Below are positions 1 to 11,387 of a DNA stretch of 64,000 bases, in pieces. The stretch comes from Actinobacteria bacterium casp-actino5. GTDB lineage: Bacteria > Actinomycetota > Acidimicrobiia > Acidimicrobiales > Ilumatobacteraceae. Each line of letters opens with the position of its first letter. The stretch's first letter is position 1. The stretch covers positions 30,922-94,921 of the forward strand of contig LFFE01000011.1 of assembly GCA_001510385.1 (NCBI GenBank), read 5' to 3'. Both the position numbers and the translations under genes were made by a program. The notes beneath the pieces were generated by a model, which was given only the letters and a program-made list of their open reading frames with translations, was not told the origin of the DNA and searched no databases.

Positions 1-1
1 C

Positions 2-28
2 CGTTACGGCGATCGCGTCAAGAAGTGA
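2..28 (+). CDS. rpmE: 50S ribosomal protein L31, C-terminal end (partial)
   Basis: Only the last eight codons are present, reading RYGDRVKK followed by TGA. A basic RYG-type ending is what L31 usually has, and rpmE commonly lies just upstream of prfA in Actinomycetota, which is the arrangement here with one gene between. The identification rests on this short tail plus position, so it is tentative. Confidence 0.6.
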   Translation, partial: RYGDRVKK

Positions 29-49
29 CCCAACCCTGAGGGGTTTATC

Positions 50-1063
50 GTGACTGAGCCTGGAACGGTTGGAGACAGCCGCCGACCGGCTCTCATTTCG
101 TCAGCCTTGCGGTCGCTCGCCCGCGAATATCGCGATGTAGTCGATGTACCCGTCATTCCATTCCCGGGTGGCGCAGGAATTCATGACCCGTCTGGGTCAT
201 TCGTTTGGCTCGACGAGCAACCTGAGCGGCTTCTCGGTGCCGCAATTGCGCTGCACCTCAGGAAGGGCACTGACCGGCTTGATGTCGTGATCCCTGAGAT
301 TCACAGAGCGATCGCCCCTGCTGTTGCTCGCCGAGCAGCACAGTGGGATATTGGCGCCGATGTATTCCTTCTCGAGGGCAAAACACTCGCACACGTAGAT
401 CCTGCAGCCGCCGAGCTGGAACGTGAGTGTGATTTCGACGTCGAGGCGTTTCGCCCGGTGATCGTCGAGGCTGGTGCAGAGGCTGTGATTGAACACGGTG
501 TGCTTACTGGCGAAGTTGCAGGTCTTGAAGTGTGTCGCCTGGTCTTTGAGGACGACTGGCGCTTACGCGTTGGAGTGGGATCGCAAGATCGTGAAGCGTT
601 CCATATGTTGCATGGTGACGCGCCGGCCCTTGGCTCATTGCTGAAGGTTGTCGAATTTGTGCAGGCCTATCGTCAGCCATCCGCCGACCCGCATCCGTTA
701 AATCGACTCTCACCCGAGAGGTGGATGCGTTCATCGTTTCTACTCACGAATCTGGCGGCTCGAGGCACGACAACACAGATGCCAGGAGTGCTACCGCGCG
801 GCTCTATGGCCGATGCCTCTCCTGCGTTTGCGGTGACTGAACGTGATGGCAATAGGGTGCTGTATGCCTTCACTACAGGCACTGATCTAGGAGCGGTTGT
901 TGATGCTGCTGACCACGCAGAGTGGTCAGCCCATGAGACCGAAGTTCGTGAAATCATCATTGTGGTGAAGGGGAACAACCGCCTACCAGTGCTCGATGTC
1001 ATGACCCAGAGGTCGGTTCGACCAATGCGTATGGTCTCACAGGACGAACTTGTCAGTCTCTGA
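50..1063 (+). CDS. Conserved hypothetical protein between rpmE and prfA
   Basis: A 337-residue soluble protein with no signal peptide or membrane segment. I do not recognise a domain. The GTG start is supported by a GAGGGG ribosome-binding site at 38-43, six bases upstream. The sequence is of mixed alpha/beta character, with a Leu/Val-rich N-terminal half and a C-terminal stretch near residues 300-335 containing EIIIVVKGNN. It lies 21 bases after rpmE and 18 before prfA, so it is probably co-transcribed with translation genes. A role in translation would be a guess based on position only. Confidence 0.75.
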   Translation: MTEPGTVGDSRRPALISSALRSLAREYRDVVDVPVIPFPGGAGIHDPSGSFVWLDEQPERLLGAAIALHLRKGTDRLDVVIPEIHRAIAPAVARRAAQWDIGADVFLLEGKTLAHVDPAAAELERECDFDVEAFRPVIVEAGAEAVIEHGVLTGEVAGLEVCRLVFEDDWRLRVGVGSQDREAFHMLHGDAPALGSLLKVVEFVQAYRQPSADPHPLNRLSPERWMRSSFLLTNLAARGTTTQMPGVLPRGSMADASPAFAVTERDGNRVLYAFTTGTDLGAVVDAADHAEWSAHETEVREIIIVVKGNNRLPVLDVMTQRSVRPMRMVSQDELVSL

Positions 1064-1081
1064 GAGTAACCTCAGATCACC

Positions 1082-2188
1082 ATGACGCAGCCTTCTTCTG
1101 AGCACGATGCTCTTTTCGAGCGCCTCGCGTCTCACACCGGTGAATTCCGTGAACTAGAGCAGCGATTGGCCGATCCTGCAACAGCTGCTGATCCGAACGA
1201 ACTTCGCCGCGTTTCACAGCGGTATCGCCAACTTCAGGCATTTGTCGACGCTCTCGCCGAGTGTGACCGTTTGCGCGATGACATTGCCGCAGCAAATGAA
1301 CTTGCTGAGGTTTCGGAGGGCGACGATCGCTCTTCCTTCGAGGAAGAAGCGCTCGCTGGAAGTAAGAAACTGGAAGATCTTGCTCAACATGTCCGCGAGT
1401 TACTCATTCCTCCCGACCCCGATGCTGGACGCAATGTGATCATTGAAATTCGCGGGGCAGAAGGCGGCGAGGAAGCGAATCTCTTTGCCAGCGATTTGCT
1501 CGACATGTACCGCGGCTACGCCCAACTTCGTGGATGGAAAGTTGAGGTTCTGTCACATGACGCGAGTGACCTCGGTGGAACAAACCAGGTCACGTTCATT
1601 ATCCGCGGCGAGGATGCCTGGCAGCGACTCAAGTTCGAAGGTGGACCGCATCGGGTACAGCGAGTGCCGGTCACCGAGAGTCAAGGACGCATTCACACGT
1701 CATCGGCAACAGTTGCGGTCCTTCCAGAAGCTGATGAGGTCGAAGTTGAGATCGATGACCGCGATCTCGATATTGATGTGTATCGATCCTCCGGAGCGGG
1801 TGGGCAGCATGTGAATACAACCGACTCGGCCGTGCGAATTACGCACCGGCCATCTGGCCTTGTGGTCACAATGCAAGATGAGCGAAGCCAGCTGCAGAAT
1901 CGTGCCAGGGCGATGCAGGTGTTGCGCGCTCGGCTGAAGGCACTTGCGGAATCAGAACAAGATTCTCAGCGGTCGGCGGACCGTCGATCGCAGGTCGGTG
2001 GTGGCGGCCGAAGTGAGAAAATTCGTACCTACAACTTCAAAGAAAGCCGAGTGACAGACCATCGGATTGGTCTCACCATCCACCGTCTGCCCGAAGTGCT
2101 CGCCGGGGCGCTCGACCATGTGATTGAGCCGCTCCTTCTTGAAGAGCGCGAGCGGCTTCTTGCGGAGGAGACAGAAGTCTCGTCGTGA
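1082..2188 (+). CDS. prfA: Peptide chain release factor 1 (RF1)
   Basis: RF1 recognises UAA and UAG stop codons and triggers peptide release on the ribosome. The 368-residue product has the catalytic GGQ at about residues 240-242 (context [14 protein letters not shown]) and the anticodon-like PVT tripeptide at about 196-198, which marks it as RF1 and not RF2. Length is normal for the family. The stop overlaps the prmC start by four bases, so the factor and the enzyme that methylates its GGQ glutamine are translationally coupled. Confidence 0.97.
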   Translation: MTQPSSEHDALFERLASHTGEFRELEQRLADPATAADPNELRRVSQRYRQLQAFVDALAECDRLRDDIAAANELAEVSEGDDRSSFEEEALAGSKKLEDLAQHVRELLIPPDPDAGRNVIIEIRGAEGGEEANLFASDLLDMYRGYAQLRGWKVEVLSHDASDLGGTNQVTFIIRGEDAWQRLKFEGGPHRVQRVPVTESQGRIHTSSATVAVLPEADEVEVEIDDRDLDIDVYRSSGAGGQHVNTTDSAVRITHRPSGLVVTMQDERSQLQNRARAMQVLRARLKALAESEQDSQRSADRRSQVGGGGRSEKIRTYNFKESRVTDHRIGLTIHRLPEVLAGALDHVIEPLLLEERERLLAEETEVSS

Positions 2189-3033
2189 CCACCGTTCGCG
2201 AGCTTGTTGAGTCGACCGCAGCGGTGCTTGGTGATCATGTTCAGGCACAATGGCTTGTTGAGGTAGCAGTCTCTGCTGACCATCTTGACGAGGTGCTTGA
2301 TGAGGATGTCACAGAGCGAATGGTTGCACATCTCGATTCGATGGTCGGGCGCTTGCGAACGGGCGAACCACTTCAATATGTGCTGGGCCGTTGGGCATTT
2401 CGTCACCTCGATCTTTTTGTTGATCAACGCGTGCTGATCCCGCGTCCCGAGACCGAAGAGGTTGCGGGTGTTGCAATTGAATTTGCGAAGTTAGTGAAGA
2501 GTGATCGAACAGTGATCGATCTCGGTACCGGATCAGGGGCGATCGGTCTGTCGCTCGCCACCGAGCTTCCTCTTGATGGCACTGCCGTGTGGATGACAGA
2601 TGTTTCTGCCGATGCCTTAGATGTTGCTCGTGCCAACCTGGCTGGCATTGGGCGGCCAGCCCGAAATGTGACCATGATCGAAAGCAGTTGGTTCGATGCG
2701 GTGCCTGCGGAGCTTCAAGCTGATGTCATCGTGTCGAATCCTCCCTACATTGCGGCAGGAAGCCGCAACATTGAACGCAGTGTCGATGATTACGAACCGG
2801 CAATCGCGTTGTATTCCGGAACCGATGGTTTAGGCGCCATTCGCGAAATTATTGAACATGCAGGCCGTTATTTGAAACCGGGTGGGGTGCTGGTGCTCGA
2901 AATTGGATTTGATCAGGCCTCGGCAGTGCGAAAACTGCTGGTCGAATACGGTTTCGTTGATGAGGAAATTCGCGTGGACGCTTTTGGTCAAGATCGAATT
3001 GCGATCGGACGATGGAATAGTGGCACGAAGTGA
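2185..3033 (+). CDS. prmC: Release factor glutamine methyltransferase (HemK family)
   Basis: PrmC methylates the glutamine of the GGQ motif of RF1 and RF2 using S-adenosylmethionine. The 282-residue protein has the SAM-binding glycine-rich motif [11 protein letters not shown] at about residues 112-122 and the diagnostic NPPY at about 185-188. The GTG start lies inside the prfA stop (GTGA overlap), the usual coupled arrangement. No key residue appears to be missing. Confidence 0.96.
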   Translation: MTTVRELVESTAAVLGDHVQAQWLVEVAVSADHLDEVLDEDVTERMVAHLDSMVGRLRTGEPLQYVLGRWAFRHLDLFVDQRVLIPRPETEEVAGVAIEFAKLVKSDRTVIDLGTGSGAIGLSLATELPLDGTAVWMTDVSADALDVARANLAGIGRPARNVTMIESSWFDAVPAELQADVIVSNPPYIAAGSRNIERSVDDYEPAIALYSGTDGLGAIREIIEHAGRYLKPGGVLVLEIGFDQASAVRKLLVEYGFVDEEIRVDAFGQDRIAIGRWNSGTK

Positions 3034-3117
3034 CCGACGACGCATCCGCACGGATGGCCGCATGAGCGGGATGCCGCTAGCGTCTCAAGGGCGGAAAACC
3101 GCTGAGGAGAAGACACC

Positions 3118-3402
3118 GTGAACGACGACCGTTTGTCCCGCTATCGATCAAGCATTGACAATATTGACGCCGCGCTCGTGTTCATGCTTGCCGAGCGTTT
3201 CAAGATCACTCAGGCTGTTGGTGAATATAAGGCAGAGGTTGGCCTACCGCCAGCTGATGAGTCGCGGGAGAGCGAACAGATTGAGCGACTCCGGGCCCTC
3301 GCAACCGAAGCCGGTCTCGACCCTGCGTTTACGGAGAAATTCCTTCGATTCATCGTGGCAGAAGTGATCCGGCATCACCAGCTGATTGCTGGCGAAAGCT
3401 GA
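3118..3402 (+). CDS. Chorismate mutase, AroQ type
   Basis: A stand-alone 94-residue all-helical protein matching the AroQ fold, which converts chorismate to prephenate for Phe/Tyr synthesis. Visible features are the N-terminal helix with R-x-x-I-D-x-I-D-x-A-L, the LAER segment followed by basic residues, and the C-terminal helix with FLRFIVAEVIRHHQ. The GTG start has a GAGGAG ribosome-binding site eight bases upstream. It sits 84 bases after prmC and nine bases before the reductase gene. No regulatory domain is attached. A helical protein with chorismate-mutase-like topology but another activity is the main alternative. Confidence 0.85.
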   Translation: MNDDRLSRYRSSIDNIDAALVFMLAERFKITQAVGEYKAEVGLPPADESRESEQIERLRALATEAGLDPAFTEKFLRFIVAEVIRHHQLIAGES

Positions 3403-3411
3403 CCTGTCCTC

Positions 3412-4644
3412 ATGTCTGACCGTGTAGATGTTGTTGTTATTGGTGGAGGACCGGCTGGTTCTGCCGCTGCAATGCGCGCCGCCCGCGGTGGAGCATCGGT
3501 AGCACTATTCGAATCAGGTGATCGTGGGCGCGACAAAATCTGTGGTGACGGGCTGACTCCTCGTGCTGTTGCAGCATTAAACGAACTCAATATCCCGATT
3601 GAGGAAGCGCATAAAATCGCGGGCCTTCGGATGATCGCTGGTCGTCAAACACGCGAACTGCCCTGGCCGGCAACTGGCCGGTTCCCGGATTATGGAGCGG
3701 TCTGGCCGCGCCAGCGGCTTGATTCGGCGCTGATCGAAGCTGCCGAAGTATCCGGAGCGGCTGTGTCCTTCAATTCGAAGGCAATGCCGATCATCGAAGG
3801 TGGTGTGGTGCGCGGCGTGCATGTTGAAACCGAACGCGGTGCGCGAACGGTGATGGCTGAAAAAGTTGTGGTCGCGACCGGTGCGCCTGGTGCTGTTGCC
3901 CGAGAACTTGGCGCGGTTCGTATTGCGGACGAGCCGTTCGGGCTAGCGATCAGAACGTATGTTGAGTCGCCACGGCACGCCGATGAGATGTTGGAAGCTT
4001 GTCTGACGTTGCGTGATGAGCACGGAACCCCGGTACCGGGCTACGGGTGGATGTTCCCCTGCGGAGACGGAACCGTCAATATTGGTGTTGGTGCGTTGTC
4101 CACGATGAAGGGGTTTAAGAAACTCAATCTAAACAAGTTGCTTGCGTCGTACCGTGCTTCGGTCGAAGGTCCTTGGAGTCTTGGAGCGGACACTGGAAAG
4201 GGTCGGGCGTGGCGGCTTCCGATGTCGGTCGTGAAGCGTTCTGGCCCTGGCTGGATGGCAATCGGCGATGCGGCCGGACTTGTGAACCCCATGAACGGCG
4301 AGGGCATTGACTACGGGCTCGAATCGGGAATGCTTGCAGCGGATGAGATTCTCCGCAATCCGGTAGGGGCTGAGCAACGGTACGACGACGCGGTGGGTGA
4401 ACGATTTGATTCATTCCTGCGGACCGGCCGTCGATTTGCATTCCTTATCGGTCACCCGCTGTTGCTTCGCACTGGGCTTCGCATGGCGGTCGGTACACAG
4501 TCGATTGCGAACATTACGTTGCAGGTCATGGGCAATCTGGTTGATGGGGATACTCCAGGTGCAGCCGGTCGGGTGTTGTCGGTCGCAGATCGTGCGCTCG
4601 GCATCGCAGATCCATTGCTCCGCAAAACAAGAGCCAAAGCCTGA
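3412..4644 (+). CDS. Geranylgeranyl reductase family FAD-dependent oxidoreductase
   Basis: A 410-residue flavoprotein with an N-terminal FAD dinucleotide-binding motif (VVVIGGGPAGSAAA, residues 8-21) and the second FAD motif GDAAGLVNPMNGEGIDYG near residues 285-302. This is the hallmark of the geranylgeranyl reductase/MenJ branch of the p-hydroxybenzoate hydroxylase-like superfamily. Members saturate double bonds in polyprenyl chains of menaquinone, archaeal-type lipids or chlorophyll side chains. In an actinobacterium reduction of the menaquinone tail is the likely role, but substrate specificity cannot be read from the sequence. Confidence 0.88.
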   Translation: MSDRVDVVVIGGGPAGSAAAMRAARGGASVALFESGDRGRDKICGDGLTPRAVAALNELNIPIEEAHKIAGLRMIAGRQTRELPWPATGRFPDYGAVWPRQRLDSALIEAAEVSGAAVSFNSKAMPIIEGGVVRGVHVETERGARTVMAEKVVVATGAPGAVARELGAVRIADEPFGLAIRTYVESPRHADEMLEACLTLRDEHGTPVPGYGWMFPCGDGTVNIGVGALSTMKGFKKLNLNKLLASYRASVEGPWSLGADTGKGRAWRLPMSVVKRSGPGWMAIGDAAGLVNPMNGEGIDYGLESGMLAADEILRNPVGAEQRYDDAVGERFDSFLRTGRRFAFLIGHPLLLRTGLRMAVGTQSIANITLQVMGNLVDGDTPGAAGRVLSVADRALGIADPLLRKTRAKA

Positions 4645-4661
4645 TCGGTAGCGTTTTAGCT

Positions 4662-5408
4662 GTGACTGCAGCCGTTGGTTTTGGGATTGATATTGGTGGC
4701 ACCGGGATGAAGGCCGCCCCGGTTGACCTCGCGGCCTCTGGGCAACTTCTCGCGGACCGATATCGAATTTCGACACCGCGTCCCGCCACCCCTGATGCAG
4801 TTGCAGGAGTAGTTGTTGCTCTTGTGCGACAGTTTGAATGGGAAGGACCGGTCGGGATTGCACTTCCCTCGGTGGTGAGGAATGGAGTTGTTCACTCCGC
4901 AGCGAATATCGACGACAGTTGGATTGACGTCGATGCACAGGGTCTTTTTGCCTCTGTCCTTGGTCATGACGTCGTCGTGTTGAATGATGCCGACGCAGCT
5001 GGGCTTGCTGAGATGTCATTTGGAGCAGGTGTCGGTCGCAACGGAGTTGTCATGGCGTTGACGTTTGGCACGGGAATCGGGTCAGCACTGTTTGTCGATG
5101 GCCAACTCGTACCGAATACCGAGTTAGGACACCTCGAGTTTCGCGGTGAATCAATTGAGAAGTGGGCGGCAGCGAGCGCCAGAAAACGCGAGAATCTCTC
5201 GTGGCGCAAATGGGCGGCTCGGGTTTCAACCTACTTGCAAACCATCGATGCACTGTTCTCACCCGACCTTCTGATTCTTGGTGGCGGCGCGTCAAAGTCG
5301 GCTGAGAAGTGGGTTCCGTTGTTAGACGCTCGACCAGAAATTGTCGTTGCTGACTTTGCATACTCAGCGGGGATCGTTGGCGCAGCAATGGCGAGTAGCA
5401 AACTCTAA
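4662..5408 (+). CDS. ppgK: Polyphosphate glucokinase (ROK family)
   Basis: Phosphorylates glucose using inorganic polyphosphate, and often ATP, giving glucose-6-phosphate for glycolysis. The 248-residue protein has the phosphate-binding DIGGTGMK at residues 10-17, the catalytic region LNDADAAGLAE near residue 108 and LTFGTGIGSALF near 129, in the order and at the length typical of PpgK. GTG start 17 bases after the reductase gene. The window also carries pgi and glgX, so glucose released from glycogen could feed in here. Confidence 0.92.
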   Translation: MTAAVGFGIDIGGTGMKAAPVDLAASGQLLADRYRISTPRPATPDAVAGVVVALVRQFEWEGPVGIALPSVVRNGVVHSAANIDDSWIDVDAQGLFASVLGHDVVVLNDADAAGLAEMSFGAGVGRNGVVMALTFGTGIGSALFVDGQLVPNTELGHLEFRGESIEKWAAASARKRENLSWRKWAARVSTYLQTIDALFSPDLLILGGGASKSAEKWVPLLDARPEIVVADFAYSAGIVGAAMASSKL

Positions 5409-5429
5409 GACCACTTAGTTGTTGAGTTC

Positions 5430-5446
5430 TCCCGACTAAGTCGGGA
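5430..5446. terminator. Short hairpin between convergent genes
   Basis: A perfect 7-bp stem (TCCCGAC / GTCGGGA) with a TAA loop lies between the ppgK stop and the end of the exchanger gene, overlapping the latter's stop codon. Its position between two convergent genes suggests a bidirectional terminator. There is no T-run on either side. Confidence 0.5.
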
Positions 5447-6548
5447 TGTTGGCTGTGCGCCGAGAGCCTCGAATGCCGATCACAATGAGTGTCACCGCAG
5501 TGAGTGGAACAACGAACACGACCATGACGGTGCTGAATTCATCATGGATCGCGGCAGAAGATGCGTCGAGTCCGAGCCAGATGAGATAGGCCGCGTAGTA
5601 CGCAACAAACAAGATGCCCTCCCAACGCTTGATCACAAACCCGTTCACGAAAATCGGTAGGCACGCAACGGCGACGGCGAGCATGAAGGGCAGATCGAAA
5701 CCGAGCGCGGTGTCCCCGATGGAAATGGGCGAAACAAGTGAGGTAAATCCGAGTACCGCAAGAATGTTGAACAGGTTTGATCCGACGGCATTACCAACAG
5801 CGAGATCTCGTTGGCCTTTCGCTGCTGCAACAATTGACGTTGCGATTTCGGGAAGTGAGGTTCCAACGGCAACAACGGTGAGTCCGATCAGGAGTTCGCT
5901 CGCGCCCAACGCGGTTGCAAGATCTGTTGCTGCGGTAACAAGTAATTGTGCGCCAATGACCAGCAAGGCGATACCGGCGATGACGAGACTCAGGCTTTGC
6001 CATAACGGGTGTGCCCCAGACAAATCTGAAGCGAGTCCCTGCTGGTATTCCTCTTCGATAACGACTCCGTCGCCATCGCTTGATGGTGCCTTTGTTGACG
6101 ACACTGTTCGGTAGAGGTACGCGATGAGAGCGGCAATGAAAAGTGTCCCGTCTATCCGCCCGAGTGTCCCATCGAGACCAAGGACGATGACAGCGGCAGA
6201 TGCCCCAATCATGATCGGGACGTCGATGCGGACAATTCGGAACGCAACCACAAGCCCTGAGCCAACGACGGCCGAGAGGCCAAGCACCAGAAGAATGTTG
6301 GCAATGTTGCTTCCCACGACATTGCCAAGAGCGAGGTCGCTAGTTCCTTGCACCGCAGCCCCCAAACTCACCGCAAGTTCAGGAGCGCTTGTCCCAAATG
6401 CAACCACCGTGAGGCCGATGACGACCGGCGAGAGACCACTGCTGGCTGCAATTCGCGCGGCTCCGCGAACCATGATGTCGGCGCCATAAATCAGCACAAC
6501 CGTGCCGATAATGAAGGCCAGAGCGGTAGAGAGCGACATTGCCTTCAT
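5436..6548 (-). CDS. Calcium/sodium antiporter (CaCA family)
   Basis: An integral membrane cation exchanger with about ten membrane segments and two inverted alpha-repeats: GTSAPELAVSLGAA...GNVVGSNIANILLVLG and GTSLPEIATSIVAA...GNAVGSNLFNILAVLG. These acidic and Asn-rich repeats form the Ca2+/Na+ sites in this family. An upstream start at 6608 would overlap the divergent sugar kinase gene. The start at 6548 (MKAMSL) or 6539 (MSLSTAL) puts the first membrane helix right at the N-terminus and is preferred. Confidence 0.92.
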   Translation of the reverse strand: MKAMSLSTALAFIIGTVVLIYGADIMVRGAARIAASSGLSPVVIGLTVVAFGTSAPELAVSLGAAVQGTSDLALGNVVGSNIANILLVLGLSAVVGSGLVVAFRIVRIDVPIMIGASAAVIVLGLDGTLGRIDGTLFIAALIAYLYRTVSSTKAPSSDGDGVVIEEEYQQGLASDLSGAHPLWQSLSLVIAGIALLVIGAQLLVTAATDLATALGASELLIGLTVVAVGTSLPEIATSIVAAAKGQRDLAVGNAVGSNLFNILAVLGFTSLVSPISIGDTALGFDLPFMLAVAVACLPIFVNGFVIKRWEGILFVAYYAAYLIWLGLDASSAAIHDEFSTVMVVFVVPLTAVTLIVIGIRGSRRTANIPT

Positions 6549-6627
6549 CTTCGCAGAGGAAAATCGACTTGCCTCGTCGTAATCAAGAATGTCGGAACTT
6601 TCTCGCAATGTCTGCGACTATTGGGAT

Positions 6628-7566
6628 ATGTCGGCGGTCCCGCAAGTATCAGTGTTCGGTGAAGCACTGATTGATCTCATCGTTCCCGAGGAGGGGGAGG
6701 TTCATGCCGTGGCTGGCGGCGCACCATTCAATACGGCACGTGCGCTCGGACGACTTGGTGTAACGACCTCATTTATCGGCTCTGTTGCGCAGGACCGATT
6801 CGGTGATCGGCTCGTAGCTCAACTCGTCGCCGATGAGGTCGATGTTGCTCACGTGCGTCGAACGAGTTCACCTACAACCCTTGCCCTTGCCGAGCTTTCA
6901 GCAAACGGTACCGCCGCGTATAGGTTCTATGTCGACGGAACCTCAGCCAGCGAGTCATTTGAGGACCTTCCTTGTCAAGACGGCGGATGGCTGATGACCG
7001 GGGGTTTAGGGCTGGTGTTGAACCCGTTGGCCGACCGAATCGTGACTTGCATCGCTGAGCGATCTGCAACCGCTCGAGCGATGATCGACATCAATTGTCG
7101 GCCACTCGTGATTACACGTCCCGACGAGTACCGAGAGCGTCTTGCCAACGTGTTGCCATTGGTTGACGTCGTGAAAGTGAGTGACGAAGATCTCGCCTAC
7201 CTATACCCCAAAGTTTCAGCCGGTGATGCGGCACGTAAGGTGCTCGAGAGCGGCCCGAGGCTCGTGCTTCTTACGGCTGGGTCAGATCCGGTTCAGGCAC
7301 TTACCGCCAGTGGGTCGTCGATGGTTGAGGTCCCCGCAGTGGATGTTGTTGACACAGTCGGAGCTGGGGATACGTTTGGGGCCGGCTTTCTTGCCTGGTG
7401 GGTTCATCACGGCAACAATCAAGACGTTGATATTGCATCACTCACCGACCTCGATCTTGTGACTCGGGCAGTGACCGCTGGAGTCCATGCCTCGACTCTC
7501 ACTGTTGGTCGCAGGGGTGCAGATCCGCCATATCGAAGCGAACTCGATGACGACCTGTGGCGCTGA
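6628..7566 (+). CDS. PfkB family carbohydrate kinase, fructokinase-like
   Basis: A ribokinase-fold sugar kinase that uses ATP. It has the N-terminal sugar-binding segment FGEALIDLIVPEEG...AGGAPFNTARALGRLG and the catalytic/ATP motif DTVGAGDTFGAGF, with the catalytic Asp in GAGD. The FGEALIDL beginning is characteristic of bacterial fructokinases. I chose ATG 6628, which gives about 312 residues; ATG 6589 is possible but overlaps the divergent exchanger's longer form. It is the only other hexose kinase in the window besides ppgK. Confidence 0.88.
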   Translation: MSAVPQVSVFGEALIDLIVPEEGEVHAVAGGAPFNTARALGRLGVTTSFIGSVAQDRFGDRLVAQLVADEVDVAHVRRTSSPTTLALAELSANGTAAYRFYVDGTSASESFEDLPCQDGGWLMTGGLGLVLNPLADRIVTCIAERSATARAMIDINCRPLVITRPDEYRERLANVLPLVDVVKVSDEDLAYLYPKVSAGDAARKVLESGPRLVLLTAGSDPVQALTASGSSMVEVPAVDVVDTVGAGDTFGAGFLAWWVHHGNNQDVDIASLTDLDLVTRAVTAGVHASTLTVGRRGADPPYRSELDDDLWR

Positions 7567-7595
7567 GATGACCAGCTACCGCCTCCACGGCTAGC

Positions 7596-8684
7596 GTGTC
7601 GGCCATGGGTGATCTGCTCGAAACAATGATCGACGACCTTCGACAACTCGTTGAAGCAGAATCTCCATCACATGACCCTCATCTGTTGGCACAGTCGGCT
7701 GAGACCGTTGCCGCCCTGATGGAACGATGCCTTGGAACCCGCCCAGCTCTCGTTGAGGGCGGAGCAGGTCCTCACGTCCATTGGAGCGGGGGAGGTACTC
7801 CCAAGGTGCTCATACTCGGGCATCACGACACGGTGTTTCCTGCCGGCACACTCTCGCGGCGCCCGTTTGCAGTCGAGAATGGCCGGGCCACCGGCCCGGG
7901 AGTATTTGATATGAAGGCCGGGATTGTTCAGGCCATCCATGCTGTCGCCTCGTTAGATGATCGATCGGGGGTTGAAATGTTGCTCTCCTGCGACGAAGAG
8001 ATTGGCTCATTGACCTCTCGAGAACTTCTCGAAGAACGGGCATTGGCCTGTGGAGCCGTGCTCGTGCTTGAACCAAGCGGTGATGGTGGAGCCCTGAAGA
8101 CAGGGCGCAAGGGAACCGGAACATTCGAGGTAGTAATTGGTGGCCGAGCAGCTCATGCTGGGCTTGAACCCCATCGAGGGGTGAACTCTCTCATTGAGGC
8201 CGCTCACCAGGTACTGCAGATTGCGTCGTTTGCCGATGACTCGCAAGGCACCACCGTGACGCCAACCGTTGCCCATGCGGGCACTGCCGACAACGTTGTT
8301 CCGGCTGAGACAAGAGTCCGGGTTGATGTCCGGGTGACCTCGGCTGAAGAGGCGCACCGAATTGAAACAGCGTTCGCAGGTCTTAGCCCGGTGAACTCAG
8401 GGGCATCAATCGCGGTGACTGGCAGGGTCGGCAGGCCGCCGATGCCAGAATCAGCATCAGCTGAACTGATGCCGCTCGCTCTTGCTCATGACAGCTCCAT
8501 CATTGGGGTTGCAGTTGGCGGGGGTAGCGATGGCAACTTCACCGCAGCACGTGGTGTGCCCACTCTTGACGGTCTAGGTGCCGTTGGCGGGGGAGCGCAC
8601 GCCGACCATGAATACGTCGAAGTTGCCACGATGCCGGGCCGAGCTGAACTCCTCGCAGCAATTATTGAAGCTCGTATGAACTGA
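7596..8684 (+). CDS. M20 family metallopeptidase
   Basis: A zinc-dependent amidohydrolase/carboxypeptidase of the M20 family (ArgE/DapE/CPG2 group), 362 residues. Metal-site segments visible are GHHDTVFP, GPGVFDMKAG, SCDEEIGS and HADHEYV. The fold places a dimerisation domain between the second and third of these blocks and the last His ligand. The GDGGALKTGRKG segment resembles glutamate carboxypeptidase-like members. The start may be GTG 7596 or ATG 7605. Substrate cannot be assigned; a second, longer M20 gene lies at 44614-45960. Confidence 0.88.
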   Translation: MSAMGDLLETMIDDLRQLVEAESPSHDPHLLAQSAETVAALMERCLGTRPALVEGGAGPHVHWSGGGTPKVLILGHHDTVFPAGTLSRRPFAVENGRATGPGVFDMKAGIVQAIHAVASLDDRSGVEMLLSCDEEIGSLTSRELLEERALACGAVLVLEPSGDGGALKTGRKGTGTFEVVIGGRAAHAGLEPHRGVNSLIEAAHQVLQIASFADDSQGTTVTPTVAHAGTADNVVPAETRVRVDVRVTSAEEAHRIETAFAGLSPVNSGASIAVTGRVGRPPMPESASAELMPLALAHDSSIIGVAVGGGSDGNFTAARGVPTLDGLGAVGGGAHADHEYVEVATMPGRAELLAAIIEARMN

Positions 8685-8693
8685 TCTCAGGCT

Positions 8694-10474
<1,781 letters not shown>

Positions 10475-10539
10475 TGATGTAAGTGTACGAGGCGACTCCA
10501 GACAGAGGGTGAGAGGGATCCTCGGTAACCTTCTTCCCT

Positions 10540-11283
10540 ATGAACACGTCGTCCGCAACGATCGGAACTCCTCCGATGTTGTCGATCTTCTACCCCATGT
10601 GGAATGAGGAGGAATACATCGAACGAGCGATCGCGTACGGCCGCAGGTCGTGTGAGCGCATGATCGTTTCGGGTGATATTGCTGACTACGAACTCATCAT
10701 TGTGAACGATGCATCAACCGATGCGACCGCAGATATTGCTGACCGGCTTGCAGCCGAAGACCCGCGGGTGCGGGTTATTCATCATCCGGTAAATAGAAAG
10801 CTTGGTGGCTCAATGCGGTCGGGCTTTGCTGCCGCGACCGGTGACATCGTGTTGTATACCGACGCTGATTTGCCGTTTGATCTCAACGAGTTGCCGCGCA
10901 TCGTTCGACTGCTTCGCGAATACGAGGCAGACATCGTGAGCGCCTACCGGTTTGATCGAACAGGCGAAGGGGTGCTGCGAGCCGTCTACACCACGGTCTA
11001 CAACACTCTCATCAAAGCGGCATTTGGAGTCCGTGTTCGCGATATCAACTTTGCCTGCAAGCTCGTGAGCAGGCGCGTTCTTGATGCTGTTGACCTGAAA
11101 AGTGAGGGGTCGTTTATTGACGCTGAGCTCATCATTCGTGCTCAGCGTGATGGGTTTGAGGTGGTGCAGATGGGTGTCGACTATTTTCCAAGGACCCGTG
11201 GTGAGTCGACTCTGTCCTCTCCTGCCGTGATTCGAAAGATGCTGTTGGAGATGTGGTCATTGCGGCGTGATCTTCGAGGCTGA
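10540..11283 (+). CDS. Family 2 glycosyltransferase
   Basis: A GT-A fold transferase of 247 residues resembling dolichyl/polyprenyl-phosphate sugar synthases. Nucleotide-sugar binding features are YPMWNEEEYIERAI at the N-terminus, VNDASTDATADIADRL, and the metal-binding DADLPFD. There is no C-terminal membrane domain, so it probably acts at the inner face of the membrane as a soluble or peripheral enzyme. A similar GT2 gene is at 43267-43998; their roles (lipid-linked sugars or envelope glycans) cannot be separated by sequence alone. Confidence 0.88.
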   Translation: MNTSSATIGTPPMLSIFYPMWNEEEYIERAIAYGRRSCERMIVSGDIADYELIIVNDASTDATADIADRLAAEDPRVRVIHHPVNRKLGGSMRSGFAAATGDIVLYTDADLPFDLNELPRIVRLLREYEADIVSAYRFDRTGEGVLRAVYTTVYNTLIKAAFGVRVRDINFACKLVSRRVLDAVDLKSEGSFIDAELIIRAQRDGFEVVQMGVDYFPRTRGESTLSSPAVIRKMLLEMWSLRRDLRG

Positions 11284-11387
11284 TCGTGAGCAACACGGGA
11301 AAGTCTGCATGAATCTTCTTCCTGTAGTTGTCTTGATACCCTCAGGTCAGCCATATTTGAGACTGAATCACCACACCAAATCCCCCA

